Under the pieces are notes generated by a model. That model did not search any database, was not told where the DNA came from, and was given only the letters and a program-made list of their open reading frames with translations. The position numbers and the translations under genes are program-made. From Pseudomonadota bacterium (GTDB lineage Bacteria > Myxococcota > Myxococcia > Myxococcales > Myxococcaceae), in contig JAFAAN010000153.1 of assembly GCA_023426545.1 (NCBI GenBank), positions 1 to 61,097 of the forward strand: 61,097 nt of DNA, read 5' to 3'. This document shows, piece after piece, positions 24,226 to 31,750 of this stretch; position 1 is the stretch's first letter; every line of letters begins with the position of its first letter.

Positions 24226-24968
24226 GCCGCACCTGCCTTCCGGCGCTGCAACTCCTCGCGGAGCTCGTCCTCGGACATGGCCGCCAGCGCCTGCTTGCGG
24301 AGTTCCTCGGTGGGCAACTTCGACGCCGGGTCCGCCTTGTCGAGCTCGCGGCGCTCCTTAGCCAACGTGGCAAAAGCTGACGACGTAGTGCCCAGCGCCT
24401 GCACCAACTCGGGCGACGGCAGCGCCCCCTGCTGCACCATCGCGCGAATGGTGAGCACCACCTCGGCCAGTGCAGTGGACGCCACGTCCAGAACAGCGGC
24501 AGGAGAGCCGTCTGTGGCCGCCGGGCGCTCAAGCTCGTCCGGGTCCACCATCTGCGAGGACGGCAACGCCTTGCCCCAGCCCCACTCGCGCAGCGCCTTG
24601 GCCGACATCTGCCGCTCGGTGATGTTGGGGCCTCGCTCGAAGAGGACGGGGCCGACGTCCTTGACGCTGACCACCTCGTTCATCTTCGCGGTGCCGCCAA
24701 GCACCTCCAGGTGGAAGTCGACGATGTCGCCACCGTCCTTGGTGGCCTCGCGGACCCGCCGGGCGAAGCGCGTATTGGCCAGCCCGCGGCCCCCTGGGCA
24801 CGGCGACGGCCCGCCAGCAGTCCACCTGCCACCCTCGCGCGCCTCGGCGGGGTACTCCGGCACCTCCGGTGTCTCTGGCCCTGAGTCCTGCCTGAACTCA
24901 GGTGCCTTCTTCGCGGCCTGCTTCTTCGTCGCGGGCTTCTTTCGCGTGCCCTTGGGTGCACCCTTCAT
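24222..24968 (-). CDS. Candidate terminase small subunit
   Basis: 248 aa. A Lys-rich N-terminus (APKGTRKKPATKKQAAKK) is followed by FARRVREATKDGGDIVDFHL. Then comes RQMSAKALREWGWGKALPS, which matches the pattern of phage small-terminase-like proteins (A-A-x-W-L-x-x-R-G-W-G-K). The end is a charged coiled coil. It lies about 4.3 kb from the large terminase gene, unusually far. Function is inferred from motif resemblance. Confidence 0.45.
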   Translation of the reverse strand: MKGAPKGTRKKPATKKQAAKKAPEFRQDSGPETPEVPEYPAEAREGGRWTAGGPSPCPGGRGLANTRFARRVREATKDGGDIVDFHLEVLGGTAKMNEVVSVKDVGPVLFERGPNITERQMSAKALREWGWGKALPSSQMVDPDELERPAATDGSPAAVLDVASTALAEVVLTIRAMVQQGALPSPELVQALGTTSSAFATLAKERRELDKADPASKLPTEELRKQALAAMSEDELREELQRRKAGAA

Positions 24969-25007
24969 GGGCCGGGAGTGTCCTCCCGCCGTCCCACAGG
25001 GGCGTCG

Positions 25008-25244
25008 CTACTCCAGGCCGACAGCCTTCCTCGCCTCGGACTCGGAGACGCGGTGGTAGACGTACCGCCCTTCCTTGCGAGACTCCACGTTGACGCCGCA
25101 CTCCAGCAGCGTCCCCAGGAGACGCTCCACGGAGTCGCGGGACATCGACAGTTCCTCCATCAACTCTGACGTGGAGCGCTCCTTCTTCACCAGGAGGCGC
25201 AAGGCCTCGAGGACGAGGCCCCACCCGCTGCGGTTGCCCGGCAT
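25008..25244 (-). CDS. Winged-helix DNA-binding protein
   Basis: 78 aa from an internal ATG. The core VLEALRLLVKKERSTSELM followed by LSMSRDSVERLLGTLLECG is a clear winged helix, ending in a wing strand with RYVYHRVS. It touches the stop of the preceding gene and is near the predicted operon promoter. A role in regulating this operon is plausible. Confidence 0.65.
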   Translation of the reverse strand: MPGNRSGWGLVLEALRLLVKKERSTSELMEELSMSRDSVERLLGTLLECGVNVESRKEGRYVYHRVSESEARKAVGLE

Positions 25245-25552
25245 CAGGCCGCCACCCGGAGGCTGGCCGCCGCGCTCTCGTACCGCTCCAGCGTGTCGGC
25301 AGCCTGGGTCGTCCCGGCCACCTCGGCCCGGACCTGGGCCACCAGGTTGCGCACCTTCACCCGGCCGCCGCGGGCCGCGTGGCGCAGCGCGCACTCCGGG
25401 CACCACTCGACAGCGCCCGTGGCTGTGTCCGTCAGCCGGCCCAGCGACTCCCCGGGCAGCACCACCGTCCCGTTGGTGGAGTACTCGTCACGGCACAGGA
25501 AGTCGAAGGAGGACAGCGCGGAGGGGGTGGAGGCGATGTGCATGGAGGCCAT
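25244..25552 (-). CDS. First gene of the packaging-side operon, small protein
   Basis: 102 aa. The ATG follows AAGGTG with good spacing. The protein has FLCRDEYSTN and WCPECALRH, a possible metal-binding Cys set, then a helical end. It is the first gene after the palindromic promoter. Not recognised. Confidence 0.55.
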   Translation of the reverse strand: MASMHIASTPSALSSFDFLCRDEYSTNGTVVLPGESLGRLTDTATGAVEWCPECALRHAARGGRVKVRNLVAQVRAEVAGTTQAADTLERYESAAASLRVAA

Positions 25553-25597
25553 GGGGCACCTTGTGGTGTCGGGCGGCGTCAGTGCCGCGTCGATGGG

Positions 25598-25630
25598 TTG
25601 ACATATGCCGCAGCATAAGCGGCATGTCAA
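25598..25630 (-). promoter_or_regulatory. Palindromic promoter/operator of the leftward operon
   Basis: The sequence TTGACATATGCCGC ... GCGGCATGTCAA is an imperfect inverted repeat (12-bp arms apart from a 2-nt insertion) with a 7-nt centre. On the minus strand TTGACA is followed after 17 nt by CATATG, a possible -10. A 5' UTR of about 40 nt would lead to the ATG at 25,552. The palindrome overlaps the -35 and -10, as an operator for a dimeric repressor would. Confidence 0.6.
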
Positions 25631-25661
25631 CTCCACACATCCTGCCCTGTGGTAAGGGGCG

Positions 25662-26099
25662 CTACAGACCCAGGGCTTGCTGCCGCTCGTCCTCCCTCTC
25701 ACGCATCCTGGTCTGCCACTGGTGGAGGGTGTTGCGCCGGATCCCTGTCTCCCGCCCTACCTCCAGGGGCTCCACGCCCCGGGCCAGGAGGATGCGCGCG
25801 CGCCGGGTGAGTTCGGCCGCGGCGGCCGGGTCGTCCTCCCAGAGTTGGCGCAAGTCCACCTCGCCCACCTCGGCTGCACGGCGCTGGCGGACGGGCACCG
25901 TCGCGTCCTCGCTGCACAGGGGGCAGTAGTGCACCTCGTGCTCGTCGCACCACGCGGCGCGGCGCTCCATCCGCTCGTCGAGGGTGAGGCGCCTGCCTTC
26001 GGCCAGGGAAACCTCCCAGGACGCGAGGGGCCGCGGCGGCGGGCGCGGAGTCGGCAGCGGCAAGTCGAGTTGCTCGGGCTGCGGGTATCGGCAGGACAT
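25662..26099 (-). CDS. Cys/HTH phage protein 1
   Basis: 145 aa, MSCRYPQPEQLDLPLPTPR onward. A Pro-rich start, then HYCPLC (a Cys pair), and a C-terminal helix-turn-helix with ARILLARGVEPLEVGRETG followed by RRNTLHQWQTRMR. It is one of four nearby small proteins combining Cys motifs and/or HTH segments. A transcription regulator role is likely; the target is unknown. Confidence 0.6.
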   Translation of the reverse strand: MSCRYPQPEQLDLPLPTPRPPPRPLASWEVSLAEGRRLTLDERMERRAAWCDEHEVHYCPLCSEDATVPVRQRRAAEVGEVDLRQLWEDDPAAAAELTRRARILLARGVEPLEVGRETGIRRNTLHQWQTRMREREDERQQALGL

Positions 26100-26101
26100 G
26101 G

Positions 26102-26458
26102 CTACCTCCCCTCATGGCGGGCCCGGGCTGCACGCAGGCCCGAGTCACTGACGTCGTACATGTCCGCCACCTCGGCGCAGGACATGTCCTCCTCGTTCTT
26201 CAGCCAGTGGCGGAGTGCCCGTTGCATCCTGGCCTCCGTCTCGTCGCGGACGTCCAAGTCGTACTCGTCGGTGTCCTCCCGACGCTGCCCAGGCTTGGGC
26301 CCTGGCGTGCCTCGCGGCCGGCCGTCGCGGATGCGCCGCACCAAGTTGGTGCGGCACCCCGCCGCGCGGGCCACATCTGGCACTGAGTAGCCGAGGGCGA
26401 GGCTGGCGCGGATGAGGGGTTCCAACTCAGCCACCTCTCGTTTCGGTCGGCACGCCAT
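26102..26458 (-). CDS. HTH phage protein 2
   Basis: 118 aa, starting MACRPKREVAELEPLIRAS. Two helix-turn-helix-like regions are visible: LGYSVPDVARAAGCRTNLV followed by RRIRDGR, and MSCAEVADMYDVSDSGLRAA near the end. A Pro-rich linker separates them. It is part of the Zn/HTH cluster. Small-terminase or regulator roles are both possible. Confidence 0.6.
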   Translation of the reverse strand: MACRPKREVAELEPLIRASLALGYSVPDVARAAGCRTNLVRRIRDGRPRGTPGPKPGQRREDTDEYDLDVRDETEARMQRALRHWLKNEEDMSCAEVADMYDVSDSGLRAARARHEGR

Positions 26459-26461
26459 GGC

Positions 26462-26851
26462 TCACCTCGTTGGCAGGCCGCCAGGGAGCGGGTGCCCCCT
26501 CTCGGCCTTGAGGTTGTACTTGCGGCGCAGGCGCTCGATGTTCGGCGCGCGCGTCCCGAACCGCTCCTCGACCGCAGTCGCCGGCCACCCGTCGCGCAGC
26601 ATCTCCGCAGCGATTCGCTCACGCCGTGACTGTTCCATCTGCGGCGTCCAGCCGTTGAGCGGGACGTCCGGGCCTTCGTCCTGCCCTGGCTTGGGGGCGG
26701 TGTGGCGACTCCTAGCCAGTGCGGCGCGGCGCTTGACGGACGCTGCATGGTTGCAGGTGTCGCTGCAGTAGGGGCTGTACCCGGCCCCCTGTTTCCTCTT
26801 GCGCGCAGGCTTGGTGCAGCCAGGGCGCTGGCACAGGTGCATGCACGTCAT
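26462..26851 (-). CDS. Zn-finger plus HTH phage protein 3
   Basis: 129 aa. The N-terminus has C-x(3)-C-x(4)-C and later YCSDTCNHAASVKRRAA, a treble-clef-like zinc site. The C-terminus has an HTH with AAEMLRDGWPATAVEERFG followed by NIERLRRKYNL. It shares this layout with the protein encoded at 27.5-27.8 kb. It probably binds DNA. Confidence 0.6.
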   Translation of the reverse strand: MTCMHLCQRPGCTKPARKRKQGAGYSPYCSDTCNHAASVKRRAALARSRHTAPKPGQDEGPDVPLNGWTPQMEQSRRERIAAEMLRDGWPATAVEERFGTRAPNIERLRRKYNLKAERGHPLPGGLPTR

Positions 26852-27510
26852 GTCCTGTCCTCCATGGCTGCGGCCGTCAGTGGGAAAGCCCCGGCGAACA
26901 CCCCGCGGATGGCGCGCGCCACGTCGCGGTGCTCGCGCTGCACTCCGTCCGCGTCGCGGGCCTCCAGGTAGTGAATCCACGAGCGGGCGGAGCCCTTCAT
27001 ATACAGGCGCGTCCGCACCGACAGCGGAAGGAGGAAGCGCGCGGACTCCTTCGCGATGCCCTGCGAGAGGGCTGCCTCGTAAGTCCTAAGCGCCGTCGCC
27101 TCAATCGAGGCCTGCGCCTCCTGGAACCAGTCGCGGGCATGCTCCGGCAAGTCGTCATGGCTCGCCTGCCGGTTCTTGGCGTCCTGCCGGCGCGGCGCCG
27201 TCTCCTCGAAGCCCAGCGTGGCGGCTGCGTAGCGCTGGCTGAACTCCTGGAAGGAGAAGGAGCGGTGTCGGAGCATCTGCGCCGCGATGGCGCGGGACGT
27301 CTCCACCTCCACCGTCATGTCGGCCATCTCGAAGACCGACCAGTGGCCGTTGCGCATGCAGTAGCGCAGGAGCCTCTCTCCCGTCTCATGGCTGCCCTGG
27401 TTGTCCGGGCTGGAGACGCGAGCGCAGTACACCATCAACTCCTCGGCCGTCCTCGGGGCGCCGGGCGCAGTCGAGGACGGCTGACTCACAGCGACGAGAG
27501 TGACTTTCAT
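26848..27510 (-). CDS. thyX: FAD-dependent thymidylate synthase
   Basis: 220 aa. The ThyX signature RHRSFSFQEFSQR (81-93) is complete, and SARFLLPLSVRTRLYMKGS plus a FLEARxxxxAQxExR-like region (YLEARDADGVQREHRDVA) follow. It makes dTMP from dUMP with methylenetetrahydrofolate, FAD and NADPH. With the dUTPase gene next to it, it would raise dTTP for phage replication. The length is typical. It overlaps both neighbours by 4 nt. Confidence 0.93.
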   Translation of the reverse strand: MKVTLVAVSQPSSTAPGAPRTAEELMVYCARVSSPDNQGSHETGERLLRYCMRNGHWSVFEMADMTVEVETSRAIAAQMLRHRSFSFQEFSQRYAAATLGFEETAPRRQDAKNRQASHDDLPEHARDWFQEAQASIEATALRTYEAALSQGIAKESARFLLPLSVRTRLYMKGSARSWIHYLEARDADGVQREHRDVARAIRGVFAGAFPLTAAAMEDRT

Positions 27511-27848
27511 CGGGCAGGCACTCCGTAAGGGTAGACAGCGGGCATGCAGGTGATGCCACGCTTGGAGGCAATCCGGTACACGTAGCCAGGCTGCATCCCG
27601 AGGCGCTCGCAGATGGCCTCGACTGGCACACCGTCGAGCAGCAAGGCAGCGGCGCGAGCCGTCTTGTAGCGGGCCAACTCCCACTCCGTCATGCCGTGCT
27701 GCGGCCGCGCCGGGCCGAGCGTGGAGCGTGGCTTGGCCGGAATCAGCCCGAGCTCGCTGGCCCGACTCCCGCACTGCTTCGAGCAGTACATGGTGCGGCT
27801 TGGCGGCCTCGGCTTACCGCACAGGCGGCACTTCCCGGGGCAACTCAT
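27507..27848 (-). CDS. Zn-finger plus HTH phage protein 4
   Basis: 113 aa. MSCPGKCRLCGKPRPP and MYCSKQCGSRASELG give a C-x(2)-C ... C-x(3)-C zinc site. The C-terminus has an HTH with ARAAALLLDGVPVEAICERLG followed by PGYVYRIASKRG. Same layout as the protein at 26.5-26.9 kb. It is likely a DNA-binding early protein. Confidence 0.6.
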   Translation of the reverse strand: MSCPGKCRLCGKPRPPSRTMYCSKQCGSRASELGLIPAKPRSTLGPARPQHGMTEWELARYKTARAAALLLDGVPVEAICERLGMQPGYVYRIASKRGITCMPAVYPYGVPAR

Positions 27849-28069
27849 CACGCCACCTCCACACAGACAGGCATCACCCCCGCCTTGAAGCCCGACCACT
27901 CCTCACCCAGCAGCTTTCCATTGGGCGTCTTCGCGTGGCCGCGACGGAACAGAAAGAGACTCTTCGTACTCGTGTCTCGCACCCGCTCTGTCTTGCACCG
28001 CAAGCAGCGTTCGACCGGCTCTCCGTGCGCCTGCGACTCTGTCTTCCCCCACTGGTGTCGTTGCGTCAC
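27848..28069 (-). CDS. Small Cys-pair phage protein
   Basis: 73 aa, MTQRHQWGKTESQAHGEPVE onward, with RCLRCKTERVRD as a zinc-knuckle-like half site and a beta-rich end. It lies in the nucleotide-metabolism block and overlaps the dUTPase stop. Not recognised. Confidence 0.5.
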   Translation of the reverse strand: MTQRHQWGKTESQAHGEPVERCLRCKTERVRDTSTKSLFLFRRGHAKTPNGKLLGEEWSGFKAGVMPVCVEVA

Positions 28070-28530
28070 GTCGCCACCTCCCCCGCGCCGGTGCCGGTGC
28101 TGCCGAACCCGCCCGCGCCCCGGGCCGTCTCGGACAGGGTGTCCACCTCGACGAGCTCCGCGCGCACCACCGGGGCGATGATTCCCTGGGCGATGCGGTC
28201 GCCGTGGTTAATCCAGAATTGGTTGCTGCCCTCCACCGAGAGACAGATTTTGACCTCTCCTCGGTAGTCTGAATCCACAGTGCCGAGCGCGACATGCACT
28301 CCATCTCGCGAGAGCCCTGAGCGCGGCCGAATCTGGAGTTCGTAGCCTTCAGGCACCTCGAACGCGAATCCACAGCCAACAACCTTGGGCATGCCCACCC
28401 CGTACAGAACGACCCCCCCAATCGTGTTGTCGATACAGGCGCGGAGGTCGAACCCTGCCGCGCCTTCCGTCTCGTACCGTGGCAACGGCAGGGTGTGGTT
28501 GCCGATTCGCTTCACTTTCACGCACGTCAT
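28066..28530 (-). CDS. dut: dUTP diphosphatase
   Basis: 154 aa. All five trimeric dUTPase motifs are present: GAAGFDLRA, RPRSGLS, GTVDSDYRGE, GDRIAQGI, and the C-terminal RGAGGFGSTG. The enzyme turns dUTP into dUMP, the substrate of ThyX, and keeps uracil out of phage DNA. The length is normal. It starts MTC and overlaps the RusA gene by ATGA. Confidence 0.95.
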   Translation of the reverse strand: MTCVKVKRIGNHTLPLPRYETEGAAGFDLRACIDNTIGGVVLYGVGMPKVVGCGFAFEVPEGYELQIRPRSGLSRDGVHVALGTVDSDYRGEVKICLSVEGSNQFWINHGDRIAQGIIAPVVRAELVEVDTLSETARGAGGFGSTGTGAGEVAT

Positions 28531-29054
28531 CGCTTCGTCTCCTTCGCTGGGTAGGTGTTAGGGGACGCCAGGGCGCGCAGGTCAGCCGGCGCCTTCCGGG
28601 CGCGGCGCGGACGGCCCTCAGAAATCGATTCTGGAGGCCGTGAAGGGGGCGCCATTGCACGGGAGGCGTCAGGGGTGGGCTCGGGGCGCTCCCCGGCGGT
28701 TCCCGCAGCCCACAGGACGACCTCCACGCGCGGCTCGGCCTTGTCGTCCTGGCGGTAGGCGTGGAGTTCAACCACCTGCGCGTCGTCGGCGTAGAGGTGC
28801 CCCTGGAGGCTGTCGAGCAGCACCTTCAGCCGGTTGTCGAGGTCTCCCGCCTTGCGCGGCCGGTACAGCCGCACCTCCAGCGCCACGGGGCCGACCAGGG
28901 AGCGCACCCTGGCCGCGAGGCACGCGTGGTGGACAGCGGCCTTGTACGCGGTGGCCTCGGCGCTGCGCACGGCATGGCCACGGAAGATGCGCCAGTACCT
29001 GTTGGTACTGGGCGGGTACGGCAGCACGAGGCGGGTTGGTGCTGGGCACGTCAT
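28527..29054 (-). CDS. rusA: RusA-family Holliday junction resolvase
   Basis: 175 aa. The core LPYPPSTNRYWR, RKAGDLDNRLKVLLDSLQG and YADDAQVVELHAYR holds the catalytic aspartates (Asp71, Asp73 and the Asp90-Asp91 pair). The C-terminal 45 residues are a basic, disordered tail longer than in E. coli RusA. It resolves branched DNA during phage recombination and replication. It starts MTC. Confidence 0.92.
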   Translation of the reverse strand: MTCPAPTRLVLPYPPSTNRYWRIFRGHAVRSAEATAYKAAVHHACLAARVRSLVGPVALEVRLYRPRKAGDLDNRLKVLLDSLQGHLYADDAQVVELHAYRQDDKAEPRVEVVLWAAGTAGERPEPTPDASRAMAPPSRPPESISEGRPRRARKAPADLRALASPNTYPAKETKR

Positions 29055-29560
29055 GGTTCACCTCGACCGCCGATGATGACCCGCACTTCTGGCATTGTGC
29101 GCATGGGGACATCCGCAATCTCAACCTGCGCCGCTCCGCCATCCAGGAGTGTCAAGCCACGCGACGTGAGCACGCTCTCAGACGCTGCGGTGTAATGCCG
29201 CGCGCCTTTCTCCAACGTCCCGGTTGCCCACGCTACACGCTCCTCCGCTCGCTGAAGCATGTAGCGTTGAGCACGAATACTAGGGGCCACCTCTGCCGCC
29301 TCCATGCATCGCGCCGCAGCCTCAAGCCGCTTCGCTGCCGCGAGCAGTACGGCGGCGTAGACTGCGGCACTCGTCTTCGCTTCCCGCGCACGCATCACTG
29401 CTTGGTCGCACTCCCTGTCGCCATGCCATGCACGGCGGCTCGCTAGGCGATGCGCAGAGCACCGGTCGCACCGCGCGTGCTCAATCTCGCGGCGGTGAGC
29501 GACCTCCGCTGGGGCGCCGCAGTCCTTGCACGGATATTTCGTCTTGAGCATGCGCTTCAC
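29051..29560 (-). CDS. Hypothetical protein with zinc ribbon
   Basis: 169 aa. YPCKDCGAPAEV and HARCDRCSAHRLA give two C-x(2)-C pairs about 18 residues apart, a likely zinc ribbon. A long Ala-rich helical middle and a beta-rich end follow. It overlaps both neighbours by 4 nt. Function unknown. Confidence 0.55.
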   Translation of the reverse strand: MKRMLKTKYPCKDCGAPAEVAHRREIEHARCDRCSAHRLASRRAWHGDRECDQAVMRAREAKTSAAVYAAVLLAAAKRLEAAARCMEAAEVAPSIRAQRYMLQRAEERVAWATGTLEKGARHYTAASESVLTSRGLTLLDGGAAQVEIADVPMRTMPEVRVIIGGRGEP

Positions 29561-30033
29561 GACACAGCCTCCTCGGAGCGCAGCGGCCCCACCGGGTCGA
29601 GCAGCAGCACCCGGCCCTTCCAGCGTTGTTCACGGCACAGGTCGACCATGTGGCGCGTGCCCTTCCCGAGACGCGGGTCGACGTGGGCTGCTACCCAGCG
29701 CACAGTGAAACCCTTGCTCCACAACTCGGCGCACCGGACCAACATGGCCTCGTTGCGCAGCGGCCCAGCCTTCGCCCCCAAGCGCTTCCAGTCCGCGGGG
29801 TAGCGCTCCACGTCCCCCACCTGGAACCACGGCCACTCCAGACTCGCAGCGACTTCCCACAGGCGGTCGGCGCCGAAGGCTTCCGGGGCGTCCGACTTCC
29901 GCGCGTCGCCCGCGCCGTGAATCAGCGTCGCTCCGGTGAGGCCAGAGAAGCGCCGCATGTAGGCGCGCAGCGCCGGCAAGTGCGCCAGCGTCAGCCCGCT
30001 GCTGCCGCAGGCGAGAAGAACGAGGCCGCTCAC
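29557..30033 (-). CDS. SLOG-family (YspA/DUF2493-like) protein
   Basis: 158 aa from a GTG start coupled to the previous stop (GTGA overlap). VSGLVLLACGSSGLTLAHL at the N-terminus, TLIHGAGDARKSDAPEA in the middle, then YPADWKRLGAKAGPLRNEAM. G-S-S-G, H-G and the P-A-D-W-K-x-x-G-x-x-A-G-P-x-R-N box match the SLOG fold of YspA-like phage proteins, which probably bind nucleotide ligands. The ligand is unknown. Confidence 0.7.
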   Translation of the reverse strand: MSGLVLLACGSSGLTLAHLPALRAYMRRFSGLTGATLIHGAGDARKSDAPEAFGADRLWEVAASLEWPWFQVGDVERYPADWKRLGAKAGPLRNEAMLVRCAELWSKGFTVRWVAAHVDPRLGKGTRHMVDLCREQRWKGRVLLLDPVGPLRSEEAVS

Positions 30034-30311
30034 AGCCCCACCGCCTCGGCCTCGTGGCCCGCGCAGATGCCTGACTCCAGCGCTGGCTGCCCGCACCAGC
30101 CCCACTCCGTGGCTACCCGGCACGCGGGGCGCGTGTCCGGCGGCTGGTAGCCCTCGGTGTCGCGCGCGCCGACTCGCGCCAGGCGTGAGGTGAGGCGCTG
30201 CACCTTCGCGTTGGCCGCGTCGGCCTCCACGCGGAGGCGTCCAGCGCGAGCCTCTGCCGCCATCCACCGACCGAAGTTCGTGCACTCGTCCCCGTGCTTC
30301 TTGCAGTTCAT
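30030..30311 (-). CDS. Small Cys/His-containing protein
   Basis: 93 aa, MNCKKHGDECTNFGRWMAAEA onward. A charged helix (about 20-50) and ACRVATEWGWCGQPALESGIC with several cysteines at the end suggest metal binding. It overlaps the helicase gene by 4 nt. Not recognised. Confidence 0.5.
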   Translation of the reverse strand: MNCKKHGDECTNFGRWMAAEARAGRLRVEADAANAKVQRLTSRLARVGARDTEGYQPPDTRPACRVATEWGWCGQPALESGICAGHEAEAVGL

Positions 30312-31750
30312 CGGTAGCCCCCTTCTTCCTCGTCCTGCTCTTCGCGGATGAATTCGATGCCCTCATCCGAGACGCCCGAGAAGCCCTGCGCGCCCTCGGG
30401 CACCTTGCCGCCGGTGGACATGACGAGGGCCGCGGGCTCGTACAGCCGCAGCCAGAATTCGAGGTACTTCTTCCCCTCGTTCTGTTTCGGGACGTACGCC
30501 GCCAAGTAGCCAGGGTGCTCCGGGTCGTCGTAGAGGAACACCATCAGCCGGGCCATCTTCTCGATGGCGCTGCTGCCGAAGGAGCTCTCCAGCGTCGGCC
30601 GCACCTGCTGCTGGTTCTTGTTCTTGTCCTGGGCTCGCGTCAGGTGCACCAACAACACCACCGCGACGTTGAGGTCCTTGGCGACGTTGCGGAGTTCGCG
30701 CACCGCGTTCGCCGTCGCGCTCGCCTCGCCGCGGCCCTGGGCGAGAATGTCCGCGTCCAGGTCAATCTCCGTGAGGTTGTCGACGATGAAGAGGTTGCAG
30801 TCATGCTGCACCGCCATCTGCCGCATGTTCGCGGCCACCTGCTTCGCCGTCAGGCCGCTGGCGGCGCGGATGCGCCAGGCATCGCCAACGAGTCCGTCCG
30901 CGTCGATGAGCCCCTGTCCGACCATCTGCAAGGCCGGCCCCGTCAGGACTTCCTTGCCGATGCGCCACACCGGCACGGTGGAGACGTACGCCAGCAGCCG
31001 GCGGACGAGCGCCTGCACCGGGTCCTCGAGCCACATGATGCCGGTGCGCTTGGCAGGCTTCTTCGCCTCGACGGCCTCGACAAATGCATGCGCGCGGTTG
31101 ATGGCGAGGGACATCGCCAGGGCCGTCTTCCCGATGCCGGGCCGGGCGCCCAGGATTGTGAGCGTCCCGGGCTGCACGCCGCCCAGGAGGTAGTCCCAGG
31201 CCTTGATGCCGGTGGGGATGATGGGCACCGCCTCACCGCTCTGCACGGCGTGCAGGTGCAGGCGCATCTCCTCGATGGCATCCGCTCCGGTGATGATGCC
31301 TTCCACCCCCGCGGCGCCGAGTTGCGCGAGCGCGGCCGAGCTGCCCAGGACGACGTCAGCCGGCCGGCGCTTCGGGTCGCACGCCTCCTGGATGAGCCGG
31401 TTGGCCTCGGCCACCGCGGCGCGACGGACGGCGTAGTTGCGCACCGTGGCCACGTAGGCCGCGATGTTTACGGCCGCCGGCACGGACTGGTCGAGCCGCA
31501 TGAGGTAGGCCGGGCCGCCGACGTGCGCCAGGTTGCCCATGGCCTTGAGCTCGTCGGCCAGCGTCAGGTGGTCCACCGGGCGGTGTGAGGCGCGCAGGCG
31601 GCGCATGGCCTCGAAGACGAAGCCGTGGCGCGGGTCGTGGAAGTCCTCGGGGGCCAGGACGGCGATGGCGTCCCAGCAGGCGGCGTCGGACAGTGCCGCG
31701 CCCAAGGTGGCGGCCTCAGCCGCGTGGTCGTGGAGCTCGGATGGGCGCAT
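30308..31750 (-). CDS. dnaB: DnaB-type replicative helicase
   Basis: 480 aa. The N-terminal domain starts AEAATLGAALSDAACWDAIA, and VDHLTLADELKAMG follows. The RecA-like domain has Walker A GARPGIGKT (201-209), Walker B LFIVDNLTEID, and a VVLLVHLTRAQ-like motif before the hexamer interface. It unwinds DNA at the phage fork. The start is the ATG after the upstream gene's stop (TGATG), which couples it to the loader-like gene. Confidence 0.9.
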   Translation of the reverse strand: MRPSELHDHAAEAATLGAALSDAACWDAIAVLAPEDFHDPRHGFVFEAMRRLRASHRPVDHLTLADELKAMGNLAHVGGPAYLMRLDQSVPAAVNIAAYVATVRNYAVRRAAVAEANRLIQEACDPKRRPADVVLGSSAALAQLGAAGVEGIITGADAIEEMRLHLHAVQSGEAVPIIPTGIKAWDYLLGGVQPGTLTILGARPGIGKTALAMSLAINRAHAFVEAVEAKKPAKRTGIMWLEDPVQALVRRLLAYVSTVPVWRIGKEVLTGPALQMVGQGLIDADGLVGDAWRIRAASGLTAKQVAANMRQMAVQHDCNLFIVDNLTEIDLDADILAQGRGEASATANAVRELRNVAKDLNVAVVLLVHLTRAQDKNKNQQQVRPTLESSFGSSAIEKMARLMVFLYDDPEHPGYLAAYVPKQNEGKKYLEFWLRLYEPAALVMSTGGKVPEGAQGFSGVSDEGIEFIREEQDEEEGGYR

